From assembly GCA_012656075.1 (NCBI GenBank), contig JAAKBF010000030.1, positions 310,001 through 374,000 of the forward strand: a stretch of 64,000 bases of DNA, in the 5' to 3' direction. Of the stretch, positions 11,723 to 22,050 are shown in pieces (position 1 is the first letter of the stretch; every line of letters starts with the position of its first letter). The position numbers and the translations under genes were made by a program. The notes under the pieces are model-generated. The model was not told where the DNA came from, did no database searches, and saw only the letters and a program-made list of their open reading frames with translations. The DNA is from Phytophthora hibernalis. Its lineage: Eukaryota; Oomycota; Peronosporomycetes; Peronosporales; Peronosporaceae.

Positions 11723-14348
11723 CTAGTACTGCCGCTGCGCGAGTGTTCTCGGTGGCGGCAGGGGAGGGGCCGTCCTCTCCGTTTTGGTGGAGAAAACTGG
11801 GGTGGGTACGCGCTGGTGCAGTGACATCTGCTGCGCGTAGGCAAAGTACGTCTTCACGTGGGTCTTGTACTCGGTGATGGAGCGCTGGACGACGATCCAG
11901 GGCACAGCATCGACCCAGGACGGCTGCACCCGTTTGCGCGACCGGCGCTTAGTCGTCTGTGTGAAACGCGCGACGATCTGTTGCAGCGGAGTGTCGAAGG
12001 CGTCCCAGCTTGCGGCACCGCCGGTGCGAACGAGTCCTGGGATCTCAAACAGTCGAGACGCCTCCGAGCCCATAAGCGCTTCATCCGACTGGGCACTCAG
12101 CACCAGGCGGTTGCCCGGGTATGTCAAGTACAGCAGGATGTGGTAGTAGCAGTAGCGCACGTCGCGATTCCAGTGCAGGAATAGCCTCTTGAGGTGCGTC
12201 GCAAACAGATCGGTGAGCTGCAGCTGCAATGTCACCGAGAGGCGCATAAAGTTCTTGAGCAGGAAAAGCTCCGTCGCCTTCAGAATTTCGAAGTGCTCCG
12301 AGTCGAGTAGGCATGAAAACACATAGCGCATCGTCTCAATGTCGACACACAAGTGCTCCTGCTGCGGCTGACTGTGCGGATTTGCGGTATCCATGGTCGA
12401 GAGTGAGGAAGTCTGGTGCAGCAGCTTCGCTCAGGAAAAACGTCGGGAACTCTATCAACAGTTTTTCCAGGTACTGCAGGCACAGGACGACGTGGTGCGG
12501 CAACATGTAATTGGTGGAGCGGAGGATAGCCATCAAGTATTCGTGGACAAAGCCTATGTTCTCGTGCATCATCGACGTAACTTGGACCGCAAAGTAGGCG
12601 GTCGGTGTGTTGACTTCTTCCAATGCGCCATCCATCAGCGAAAAGGAATCGCGGAAGGAATGAGGATCCTTACTGGTGGATGAAGCAGTTTCACTGCCAA
12701 TTTGCTCCTCAGCAGCGTCTTGCCACTTTGGTTCGCGCTGCTGAAGCTCCGTCTGGAATATACTCTTGGTGATCTCGAGCGTCGCATCTTTGAGGATGTC
12801 TGCACCTGGGATGTTTTTCCAGTCGGTGTGCCCCAGCACCTGCTGACCCGTCATCTGGTCAAAGACTTGGGCGAGCACCAGCATGCATCCATCCGTATCG
12901 CTCATCAGCTGGTTCAACATCAGGGCGTACGGGGCCCATCGATCATCACGGTTCACGGTCGTCAGCAGGTTCTGGCACTGCGGGTACATGCCGTGATGCC
13001 AGTTGTACGGTGTGAGTCGGAGCTTGTCGTCGATAACAGACCGACCCCGTCCGCGCGAGTTCATCAACGACAGCGAGACGGATCGAGAGCTGTGGAACGA
13101 CATGAACATATTTGGCAGCAGGTTGTTCAGACTGTCCAGCATGTGGCAGCGCAGTCGTGGTACTCGCATGTAGCTCGTGGCCACAATCGCCGCAAGCAGC
13201 TCTTGGTTTGGGTCCATCGAGTTGAATTCCGTGTTGCTTCCACTGGAATCAATAGGTCCATGCACCGTCTCAAAAGCATACTGTAGCGTCGACTGGTGTA
13301 GCTCCAAGAAGTGATGCACCGCGTCGCAGAGTCGGTTGCGGTCTTGTCCTGCTCGTTTGGTCTTTCTCACTTCACGATTCGGTTTCGATGACAACGACCC
13401 ACGGTTACCGCTCGCAGCCGCCGAGATACGCGACCGCCGGGAGTTTCGGGACAGGCGTCTCGACAATCGGCCAATGCCGCTCCTCGCTTCCTCCGTCGGT
13501 TTGTGGTTCTTGCACCCGCCGTGCCCGACCGCCACCAAAAGCGCGTCAAACTCTTGTCTCCTGATCACCAGTGCCAACAGCATCAGCGTCGATTGCTCCA
13601 ATTGGCGGCGCTTCTCGTTGGCCGCGGCGACTGCAATGTCCCTCGAATGTGCCATCGTGTGCCGCAGCGTCGGCTCCGGCGCCGCGCCGTCCGCCAGGGC
13701 GTCCAGGATCTGCATACAGCACTGCCACAGCTGCAGCATGGCCTTGACCGCCGTCTCGAGAGGTACAGGCTTGGCCGACCGTCGGCCGATGGAGCTGGCG
13801 AAGCCGTCGGCCTCGTCTTCCGTGAGGATGATGGCCAGCTTGTCCAGCGTCTTGGTGCTGAAGTCTCCTCCATCGGAGCGACGTCCTGGAGTTGGACAGC
13901 GGTTCATGTCCCTTGTGGCTTGCGCGCTGTTGCTCACCGTTCAGCAGCGCAGTCGTCTGCTCCGAGAGCGCGCGCAGCTGTCGGAACAGCGCGGGCGGCA
14001 TCATGACCGTGTGCGGGATGCCGTCGCCGTCGCACTTGAGCGTGAACACGCGCGCAGCCGAGACGCCGCCGCTGGCGCGGAAGACGCTGCTGCTACGAGA
14101 AGAGGACGAGGACGTGGAGCGCGTGGACGAGCTGGTGGTCGTGGACGTCATGGAGCCGCGCGGACGCTTGAGGACACGTCGTCGTCCTTCTGGTGGCGGT
14201 GGAACGGCCGTAGCAGCCGCGCCACCGCGCGCGAGACTCGGCCGTGTGGCATATTTGCTATCGGCCAGAAATGCTGTCGGTTAGTGCTGGGGTCAACCTG
14301 CGGCCTATTGCGCAGATTCGGGACTGAGCGCTGTGTCAGCAGGAACAT
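11723..14348 (-). CDS. Large conserved helical protein, possibly DUF1765/armadillo-like
   Basis: A long gene starts around the ATG at 14348 (MFLLTQRSVPNLRN). It has a Ser/Thr-rich, disordered N-terminal region, one 48-bp intron near 13886-13936 (donor after ALLNG), and a roughly 600-residue body without further introns. Helical segments include MLQLWQCCMQILDALADG, HRLRCHML-type repeats and YMLPHHVVLCLQYLEKLLIE. Near the C-terminus come FEILKATELFLLKNFMRL and KRLFLHWNRDVRYCYYHILL, which recall the fungal DUF1765 family (large armadillo-like proteins of unknown role). That link is from memory and weak. Frame continuity needs one extra base near 14265 and one near 12395-12430. The gene ends at 11723. 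No catalytic motif, signal peptide or membrane span is evident. Confidence 0.68.
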
Positions 14349-14885
14349 AAGACGGTTACGAGAGTGGGACTTCAGTTCACTTCAAGCGAGCCCTAGACGC
14401 GACGCATCGCGTCTGTACTTGGTTTTTGTATCGGCTGCATCGACGGCTCAACTGCCAAAACGAGCAGACGAGCCTCGTTCGCAACCTCGCACAGGACGGC
14501 AAGATGACGGTCACTTGGTTGTGGACGAGAATAGGATACCTCTCCGAGTCGCACACTGCACTGCCATCACTGCGTTTTGCTTCGAGTCTTCGCAGGCCAA
14601 TCTCCTCCGTTTGCTTATCCTGCCGTGGAAACACGTGGCTGCAGCGTTTCAGAGCTCGATGAGAGATTCGGGGAGTTGCCCCAGCTTGCCGCGTTGAGGC
14701 AGGCCATTCGCATTAGACACAGTCACCGGAGTAAGGATCGGGCCAACGCCTTCCCGTAGGGAGGCTGAATTTCTCCGCCGGGCAGCTCAGCAACGGCGAG
14801 CTCGCATAGAGCAGCCCAGCTGATACAGCGCAAGTATCCGGCAATATCATCGATTGCCCGGGTAATGACGTGGTATAGCTGGATT

Positions 14886-15080
14886 GAAATGGTCGTGAGC
14901 GAGAACTTTGGCTCCATTTTGGAAGCTGAAGTGTGCTGTGCGTACCGGTATTAATACCCGACTTGATTGTGCTCGGCTTTTGGCGTTCGATCGAGATGGT
15001 CGTAAGCGAGAACGTTGGCTCCATTCAAAGCTGAAGATCTCAGTGTCCCAGACTTGATTGTGCTCGGCGTTTGGCGTTTG
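14886..15080. repeat. Two-unit tandem repeat, about 90-105 bp per unit
   Basis: Both units contain atggtcgt(g/a)agcgagaac, ttggctccatt and, further on, gacttgattgtgctcggc followed by tttggcgtt. Unit 1 spans roughly 14886-14990 and unit 2 roughly 14991-15080. The units differ by point changes and by one short length difference. Confidence 0.75.
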
Positions 15081-15270
15081 CTGTTCGAAAGTCAGCGAAA
15101 AATCCGAAATCCGGCGGATACATGTGAGATGCGCGTCAAACATATCAAGTTTTCCCGCCACCTTTTGGTGGGCAATGGGTACGGTCTCGGTGGCCTCTGA
15201 CGTTGTGCATTCCATCGCAGGCCGATTTTTACCTGACCTGAGGATCGCAGCTTGAAATTCCATCGCAGGT

Positions 15271-15295
15271 CGCCTCGCCAAAAATAGGCGAGGCG
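15271..15295. repeat. Perfect hairpin, 9-bp arms
   Basis: The sequence cgcctcgcc, then a 7-base loop (aaaaata), then ggcgaggcg. It lies in the intergenic region left of the Orai-like cluster and has no gene next to it, so a terminator role cannot be argued. Confidence 0.7.
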
Positions 15296-16076
15296 AGGAT
15301 CGCAGCTCGGGCACCAATCTTTCCTGAAACAGGGCCGTTGCGGCAACGGCGTTGCCATACTCAACCCTGCTGCGGGCATGTCCAGAACGAGCTGTTTCAC
15401 CGACTGCGACTTGCAGCCATTTGTAGCCAGCGAGTGCCAAGCGTGACGGCATCGCGGACGAGTCTCCACTTGGCCTAAGTCTCATTTAACGGGCCCGAGA
15501 AAAAACTGAAGCGCGATCGACTGGTCGCGATCCGGTAACAACAACGAAGAGATTTCTCACTCGCAGTGCTGTCACAGCACTACATGTAACTGACGCCGAC
15601 GGTGCCGCCGAACTTGACTCATTATTCTCGGCGAGAATCTATTTCGTCGTAGGCGCACCTCCGTCCGACTCTGGCGAGCTCCATCAAGGTCGAAGCGTGG
15701 AGACGTCGCCAACGTCGTGCATCGTGCATCGTCGTCACCTACGATGGTCCAGACCAGTGTTGCGTAATTCACTCATATTCACTCTGCTTGATGTAAAACT
15801 TGGCGAGTCTTGGTAGAGTCCCCTTCAGCTAAGGAGGACCGAGAGTGCCGTTGAAGCGCCCACGCTTTCCAGCTCCCCTTTCAACGTCCAGCTTTCGGCT
15901 TCTTCGTAAGGAGCAGCGCTACTTTTTCCATTGAAGCCATGCCTTGCAGCGCACTCGATTTACATGCGCTGTTGACGGAGAACGTGCACTTGGCCAAACT
16001 CCTCCACATCGGTGCAAGCGGTACCCAGTCGATTCACCCTCAATAGCCACGAAGTTCTCAGGAGGAAAATCTTGGA

Positions 16077-16370
16077 TTCCTCGATAAATACTGGTCCTCT
16101 AGCTACGGCAGCGGCACACTCATCCGTCTACTGTCCTTGCTCGAGTTTCACCAGGTATCACCACCTACTCGCGATTCGCAGATTGTTTATATAGTACAGC
16201 AGACCGCAGCAGCACATCGCTGACACAACAATGGATGCAATCGTGGATCTGACGAGCCCGATCCAGGTCACAAGCGCGCACCTCTCATCCCCAGCGTGTG
16301 CGTCACGAACATCGTAAGCGCCAGCATCAACAACATGCACAGGAACGAGCAGTAGGGACTTGATCTCCAC
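16077..16370 (-). pseudogene. Decayed, inverted fragment of an Orai-like gene
   Basis: On the minus strand this stretch matches the 3' half and 3' flank of the Orai-like gene at 17580-18328. Shared pieces include ctcgataaatactggt (flank), ctacggcagcggcacactca (C-terminal codons and stop) and caatcgtggatctgacgagc. After about 16275 it jumps to a more upstream part (cagcgtgtgcgtcacgaac), and near 16355 it jumps again. It therefore has internal deletions as well as in-frame stops and point changes. It sits head-to-head with the intact-looking copy at 16479. It is a relic of a fourth family member, closer to copy 2 than to copies 1 and 3. Confidence 0.82.
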
Positions 16371-16478
16371 GCCATTTCGAAAGAACTCTTGCATTTCATG
16401 TATTTACCCAATTAAAAACGATTGTAGCCATTCCACCAGTCAGTCATCCGAGTCCCCATCTCCAGTGACCACTTCGAT

Positions 16479-17335
16479 ATGGCGGCGGTGGGCGCCGTGG
16501 TGGACGCCGTCTTTGGCTCGTACGACGTCAAGAACGCCAAGCAATGGCGCGATGAGGACCTGCTACACCGCGAGCAGCAGAAGCAGTGGAGAGAGGACGC
16601 CATCCAGCGCGAGTACGAGTGGCGGCGCGCCGACTTGGAGCGTGAGCGGCGCGTCGTGAAGCTCGAGAACGAGAAGCGCATCATCGACGCGCGTCACCGG
16701 CAGCTCGTGACCGTCTCACAGATGTCGGCGCTGCTGGCAGCCTTCACCATGACAACATTGGTGGAGGTGGGGATTGCAGACGCCACCAGCCAGCCAGTGA
16801 TCATGGCGTACGGCGCCGTGTGCTGTTTAGAGGTGAGGGATGAGACTCAATTGCTACAGGATTGCAGACACTGACGTTGGCTATTGCTGCCAGTTTATTG
16901 TCATGTTATTGTCCATGTTGACGTGCACGGCGCTGCTGCTGGCACTCACGCGGTTCGTAACGCACACGCTGGAGGGCGAGGTGCACGCGCTGTCGTCCTG
17001 GAGCTGGACGTCGTCTCGCCCTTCTACGGCTGGTGGCTGCGCAAGTGTGAGCGCGAGTGGGTCATGGCCTTCGGCCTCTTCCGGGCGGGGCTCTCCTTTT
17101 CCTAGCGCAGGTGGCGATGCTCGGTTGGGCCGTCTTCGGCGAGTGGGTGGCCGCCGCCGCCAGCATGACGGCGCTCTGCGTGCTCGGTCTCGCTTACTTG
17201 GAGCTGCGCGTCGCCAGTCGATGGAGATATCTTGTGCGGTTCCCGGAGACACATGCGCCTGGATCGCCCGCATCTAGGCGGCCGACCGACGCGTCGCCAC
17301 CTCCACCAGCGCCACCACATTCTCTAACTCCATAA
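16479..17335 (+). CDS. Orai-like (CRAC channel family) membrane protein, copy 1; two frame breaks
   Basis: The start is the ATG at 16479 (MAAVGAVVDAVFGSYDV). The first 90 residues are a charged cytosolic helix (REQQKQWREDAIQREYEWRR). Four predicted membrane helices follow. TM1 reads SQMSALLAAFTMTTLVEV and lines up with the Orai1 pore helix (SALLSGFAMVAMVEV), keeping the filter glutamate. TM3 reads LAQVAMLGWAVF after S-P-F and matches Orai1 LAEVVLLCW, but with Gln in place of Glu190. An intron of about 60 nt follows GAVCCLE. Two frame changes occur in exon 2: near 17000 (ALS to ELDVVSPFYGWW) and at the T run near 17096-17100 (GLSF to FLAQVAM). The same two occur in copy 3. The last residues are RVASRWRYLV plus a Pro-rich tail. 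Ca2+ transport is inferred from the alignment only. Confidence 0.7.
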
Positions 17336-17345
17336 ACAGGTTGCT
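16870..17345 (+). repeat. Arm 1 of a near-identical inverted duplication
   Basis: This stretch covers the intron end, exon 2 and the 3' flank of Orai-like copy 1. It is almost base-for-base the reverse complement of about 21567-22050 (copy 3). Identity drops clearly in exon 1, upstream of about 16870, and ends in the 3' flank near ttgctaca. Confidence 0.85.
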
Positions 17346-17579
17346 ACATGTAAATAACCACCGCTGCGTTATAATAATTGCTGCATAGTCCGTAGTAATA
17401 GCGAGCAAGCAGCTGCCATTGCGACCCGCCTCACCGCGTTCAGATTTTTCGTGTAATGTAGACATTACCTTGACTTTCTTTCGACTGGTGAATTGACGCA
17501 AAACGAACTGTAGCCATTTCATGTATTATACATGTATTTGCCCAATCAAACGACGCCATCTCTTGTGTTCATTTGAACA

Positions 17580-18328
17580 ATGGCAGCGGTGGGTGCCGTA
17601 GTAGACGCCGTCTTCGGCTCGTACGACGTTAAGAACGCCAAGCAGTGGCGCGACGACGACCTGCTGCACCGCGAGCAGCAGAAGCAGTGGAGAGAGGACG
17701 CCATCCATCGCGAGACCGAGTGGCGACGCGCCGACCTGGAGCGCGAGCGACGCCTGGCCAAGCTCGAGTCGGAGAAGCGGCTGATCGATGCGCGCCTCCA
17801 GGAGCTGCAGACTGTGGCGCAGCTGTCGGCCATGCTGTCCTTTTTCTCCCTCATGTTCATCCAGGAGATCAAGTCACTGCAGGCGGACACGAACGCGCGA
17901 CTGCTCGTCGTGTACGGCTTCGTGGGCTGCCTCGAGTTCCTGTGCATGCTGCTGTGCACCTTGACGTGCATGTTGCTGCTGCTGGCGCTCACGAGGTTCG
18001 TGACGCACACGCTGGACGGGGAGGTGCGCAGACTCTCGGACGCCGAGCTGGACAGCGTGTCGCCCTTCACGGACTGGTGGGTCGGCAAGTGCGAGCGCAG
18101 TGGCTGCTGGCTTATCAGCTCTTCCAGACGGGCGCGTCGTTCTTCCTGGTGGCAATTGCACTCGTGAGCTGGATCGTGCTCGTCAGATCCACGATTGCGG
18201 CTACTGTTGTGTCGCTGATGTGCTGCGGTGGGCTGCTGTACTACAATCTGCGAATTGCTAGCAGGTGGCGATACCTGGTGAAACCCTCGAGCAAGGACAA
18301 CAGACGGATGAGTGTGCCGCTGCCGTAG
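17580..18328 (+). CDS. Orai-like membrane protein, copy 2 (divergent paralog; one frame break)
   Basis: It has the same N-terminus as copy 1 (MAAVGAVVDAVFGSYDV) and the same charged helix. TM1 here is QLSAMLSFFSLMFIQEI, which still has a glutamate at the Orai pore position. The TM2 region is EFLCMLLCTLTCMLLLLAL, and TM3 ends FFLVAIALVSW, where the Orai1 Glu190 position is Ala. TM4 is VVSLMCCGGLLYYNLRIA, followed by SRWRYLVKPSS. There is no intron, unlike copy 1. One base seems to be missing near 18095-18098 (GAGCGCAGTGG), where the frame shifts from KCER to WLLAYQLF. It lies 245 bp downstream of copy 1 in the same orientation. The stop is at 18326-18328. It is diverged enough from copies 1 and 3 to have a separate role. 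Confidence 0.7.
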
Positions 18329-18462
18329 CTGAAGCACCAGTATTTATCGAGAAGCTCGCGGCAATGGAAGGCAAACAATATGGCACTTGTTGTCGTTTAT
18401 GAGTTCTCTATATCTACTGACGCTCGTGTGCATAACAGTTTGAGGCTCTGGTCAACTCTCGC

Positions 18463-21152
18463 CTACTTCTTGTTTAGTGAAGGCTTGCACGGCTTTTGGC
18501 CGCAGTTGTGAGCGCGCGCACCGCAATTCCGTGCCAGGAACAGCGTGCTGCCGAAGAGCGATCCCGCCGTGATCGAGCAGTCTGCGATGGGACCCGTGAC
18601 CACGACGGGGTGCAGCGAATGCCGCAGCGTGTAGAAAGCAAAGCCACCTTGGCGGCCCTTGAGCGACGCAAACGAGTGTGTCGACGGCAGGGCCTCCACA
18701 CGCACAGAGATCTTGCCCGTGGTAGCGTCGATGTAGGTCATCTGACGCAGATGCAGATCCTGCTTCGGGTCCGCTGCCGCCTTCGCGATCCGCTCCTGCA
18801 ACGGCGCGCTCGCCTTCACAAGGTGCTCCAGCAGGTAGTCGTAGCTCCAGGTGCCCACTTCGTCCTGGCTACCGGCCACCGTAGCGCTTGCCTCCCACGG
18901 GCTCTCGATGTTGGCATCCTTCATATCGATGTGGAAGCCCATTTCACGAGCAATCATGATGGCCTTCTTGGCACTGCGCACGCCCATGACGTCGTCCACA
19001 ATGTCGCGCACGCTAAACTCGTTCTTGTACTGCGCAATGAGGTCCTTCGTGATGGCAACGAGGTCAGCCTTTGCCGGATCGGGAAGTGCAAACACCGCGT
19101 CGAACATGGCGTGCAGGAAGCGGCTACCCGAGTACTCTACCCGCTGAATGTCGTCACCGGTCTGGATAAAGTTCTGAATCGTGTTGAAAATGGGCACACC
19201 GATGGCTAGTGTTGCCTCCGGGTCGTACGTGAGCTCGTTGTGAACCGCCAGCTCCTGCATAGCGTGGTGCTGCTCGGTCGTGGCGGACGACACGTTGATG
19301 TTAGACGTCATTACGTGGACCTTGCGGACCAGCCACTGCGGGTACAGGTCCTTCACGTGGTGCGAACTGTTGGAAACGTCGATGATCAGCCACTGCGGCA
19401 GGTGGTCGGCGCAAACGTGGTTCAGGAACTGATCCCGGTCGAACGGCACGAACTCGTCCTTACGGGTGGACAGCGCCTCCTCCGTGATGTCGCCTTCGAG
19501 GTCCAGCAGCATTTTGAGGTAATGTGAGTGCCGATAGCGCGCACACGGATGTCCACGTTGAAACGCTGCTTGAGGAATTCGCGCTGCTGGTGGTACTGCT
19601 TGAGCAGAGCCACACCAATACTGTTGGTCTCGTCTTCCTCGAACTCAAGGCCGATCAGGCCGATGGACAGGGTCTGGTCTGAAAGGAAAAACGACGAGTG
19701 CACGGCACGCAGAGCAGCAGCCGAGTCCTCGTAGCGCACCACAGCAGAAATGTTGCGCTCCGACGATCCCTGCGAGATGGCGAGCACGTTGATCTTCGCA
19801 CGGCCCAACGCACCGAAGAAACGGGCGCAGACGCCTGGGGTCTGGTTCATCTGGTCACCCACCGCGGCAATGATACTAATTGGCGCGATGTACACGGCCT
19901 TATCAATGTGTCCGACGTGGATCTCCTTGAAAAACGTCTCATTAATGACGTCCTTGGCCACCTCAGCGCAGTCCATGGGCACAGCAAAACAGATCGAGTG
20001 CTCCGAACTGGCCTGGGCAATCAGCACAACGTTCACCTTGACGCGGTCTAGCGCGCTGAATAGGCGTGAAGACGTTCCGTGCACGCCTACCATACCACTG
20101 CCTTCAATGTTAAACAGCGCCAAGTCGTCGACAGTGGAGAAGCCACTCACAATGTTGCGCGCAGTGGGGGCGCCGTTCGACATGGTGCGCTTGAGCTCCA
20201 CCTTGTTGCGGTGCGAGATCTTCGTGCCCGGGTGCTCCGGCTCAAACGTATTGCGGATGTAGATAGGGATGTCCTCGGCAATAGCCGGCGCCATGGTCTT
20301 CGGGTGGATGACCTTGGCACCAAAGTAGGCGAGCTCCATGGCCTCCTGGTACGAGATCTCCGGCAGGATCTGCGACTCCGGCACACGGCGCGGATCAGCA
20401 CTCAGCACGCCGCTCACATCCGTCCAGATCGTAACGCTGCTAGCGTGCAGCACACGACCACAGATGGAAGCCGTGAAGTCGCTACCGTCGCGCTTGAGCG
20501 TGGTCATGACGCCCTCCGCCGTACTACAGATAAACCCCGTGACCACCAGGTGTGTGAGTTCGTCCTCGCCCTCTTCACTCTTGAGGATCGCCTGCATCTT
20601 CTGCGTGGACAGATCGTACTGCACCACCGGTCCATGTTCGTTGTCGGGCTCGACCGTCAGGAAATCCCTGGCGTCCACGAAGCGGAAGCGGTGCTTCTTG
20701 CCGTCCTGTTGCATGCGCTCGCTTAGCACGGCCGTGAGGATCTTGGCAGACCAAATCTCGCCGTGGCCCGAGATGAACTCCACCACATTCTCGTTGTATG
20801 TCTGCATGATGGAGATGGAGCGCAGCAGCTCCGAGACGGACTGCAGGTCGCGCTCGATGGCCTCCTCGATGGGCGCGCCCACCTCGGAAGGCAGCAAGGC
20901 GCTCACCACGTCGTGGTGCTTCTTGCGTAGCGTGGTCAGGATGTCGTCGCACTCGGCGGTGCGGCGCTGCTTGGCCAGCTCCAGCAGTGAGATGAGCAGG
21001 TCTGTGACCTTGGGCTTGCCACCGATGGCCGAGACCACGACGGCCACGCGCGGTGCGTCCACCTGCGACACAATGTCCGCCACCTTGGCGAAGCAGTCGG
21101 CGCTGCCCACTGACGTACCGCCAAACTTGTGCACCACGAACTTGTCTGCCAT
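18463..21152 (-). CDS. Aspartokinase fused to a degenerate homoserine dehydrogenase-like domain (one 1-bp deletion)
   Basis: An intronless gene of about 896 codons from the ATG at 21152 (MADKFVVHKFGGTSVGS). The N-terminal kinase domain looks intact: KFGGTSV, GHGEIWSAKILTAVL, KRDGSDFTA and TIWTDVSGVLSADPRRVPE. Two ACT-type regulatory stretches follow (GSGMVGVHGTSSRLFSAL; TPGVCARFFGALGRAKINVL). It would make aspartyl phosphate, the first step to threonine, methionine and lysine. The C-terminal part has the layout of the ThrA dehydrogenase, but its glycine loop is replaced by GLIGLEFEEDETNSIG. The Lys of the TPNKK box becomes TSNIN, and the Asp of GMDVARK becomes GVRSAKK. The frame breaks at the A run near 19511-19514, just before MLLDLEGDITEE. 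Family layout is from memory of E. coli ThrA. Confidence 0.85.
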
Positions 21153-21181
21153 TGCGCTCACTTGTGACCTGTCGAGCTTTT

Positions 21182-21199
21182 CACGAAATGAATGGGAGC
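21182..21199 (-). promoter_or_regulatory. Candidate oomycete core promoter (Inr plus flank) of the aspartokinase gene
   Basis: The minus strand reads GCTCCCATTCATTTCGTG about 30-45 bp upstream of the ATG at 21152. This resembles the oomycete initiator followed by the flanking promoter region (GCTCATTYY...CAWTTT). It was recognised by eye only. Confidence 0.5.
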
Positions 21200-21566
21200 A
21201 AGATGCCGCCGGTGGGCCGATGGCCACGTACGCGTGCATGGACGGGCCAGAATAATGTACAGTGCGGACTTTCAAAGAGAGACACAAGATATACACGAAT
21301 TTGACGGGGCTTTCATTTTGATAGGGGTTTTATGTTAAATTTGGCTTTATTGTCGAATAATTAAAAACATGGGGTATGACAGGTAATTCGATATAAGGTA
21401 AATCTCGTAGAAATACGCTGTATGCGCAAATACATGCCACAAGAAAAAGCTGAACGCGGAGAGGCGGGACGCCATGATGGCACTGCGCTTCAGTGCTTGC
21501 TTGCCCACCATCATGCAGATTTCGGAGCAATGAATACAGCGGTGGTGATATACATGTGGATTCTGT
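21200..21566. other. Intergenic region between aspartokinase and Orai-like copy 3
   Basis: An AT-rich spacer between the aspartokinase 5' end and the 3' end of copy 3. No gene is supported. The two flanking genes are both on the minus strand. Confidence 0.45.
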
Positions 21567-22050
21567 AGCAACTTGTTTATGGAGTTAGAGAATGTGGTGG
21601 CGCTGGTGGAGGAGGCGACGCGTCAGTGGGCCGCCTAGATGCGGGCGATCCAGGCGCATGTGTCTCCGGGAACCGCACAAGATATCTCCATCGACTGGCG
21701 ACGCGCAGCTCCAAGTAAGCGAGACCGAGCACGCAGAGCGCCGTCATGCTGGCGGCGGCGGCCACCCACTCGCCGAAGACGGCCCAACCGAGCATCGCCA
21801 CCTGCGCTAGGAAAGGGAGAGCCCCGCCCGGAAGAGGCCGAAGGCCATGACCCACTCGCGCTCACACTTGCGCAGCCACCAGCCGTAGAAGGGCGAGACG
21901 ACGTCCAGCTCCAGGACGACAGCGCGTGCACCTCGCCCTCCAGCGTGTGCGTTACGAACCGCGTGAGTGCCAGCAGCAGCGCCGTGCACGTCAACATGGA
22001 CAATAACATGACAATAAACTGGCAGCAATAATCAACGTCAGTGTCTGCAC
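21567..22050 (-). repeat. Arm 2 of the near-identical inverted duplication
   Basis: This is the minus-strand counterpart of 16870-17345. It includes the intron end, all of exon 2 and the first few bases of 3' flank. Differences are a handful of substitutions, for example ctccctttcc here against ctccttttcc in arm 1. Confidence 0.85.

Larger units (their letters stand above)
14349..16076. other. Intergenic region, about 1.7 kb, with short repeats
   Basis: No supported gene. The region contains a two-unit tandem repeat (14886-15080), a 9-bp-arm hairpin (15271-15295), another short hairpin (15335-15349, ccgttg-cgg-caacgg) and a partly duplicated phrase (ccatcgcagg...gaggatcgcagct near 15210-15310). 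The open frames here are interrupted and show no family resemblance. Confidence 0.5.

Noticed and set aside
13336..14697. 453-codon plus-strand frame
   Set aside because: It is antisense to the large hypothetical gene. It has no motif, and its composition is typical of an antisense shadow.
16912..16960. Promoter or regulatory duplicate in the Orai-like introns
   Set aside because: The similarity is simply part of the larger inverted duplication.
19510..19515. Programmed frameshift between kinase and dehydrogenase-like halves
   Set aside because: The same kind of single-base gap occurs in many unrelated genes in this window, so a general sequence error explains it better.
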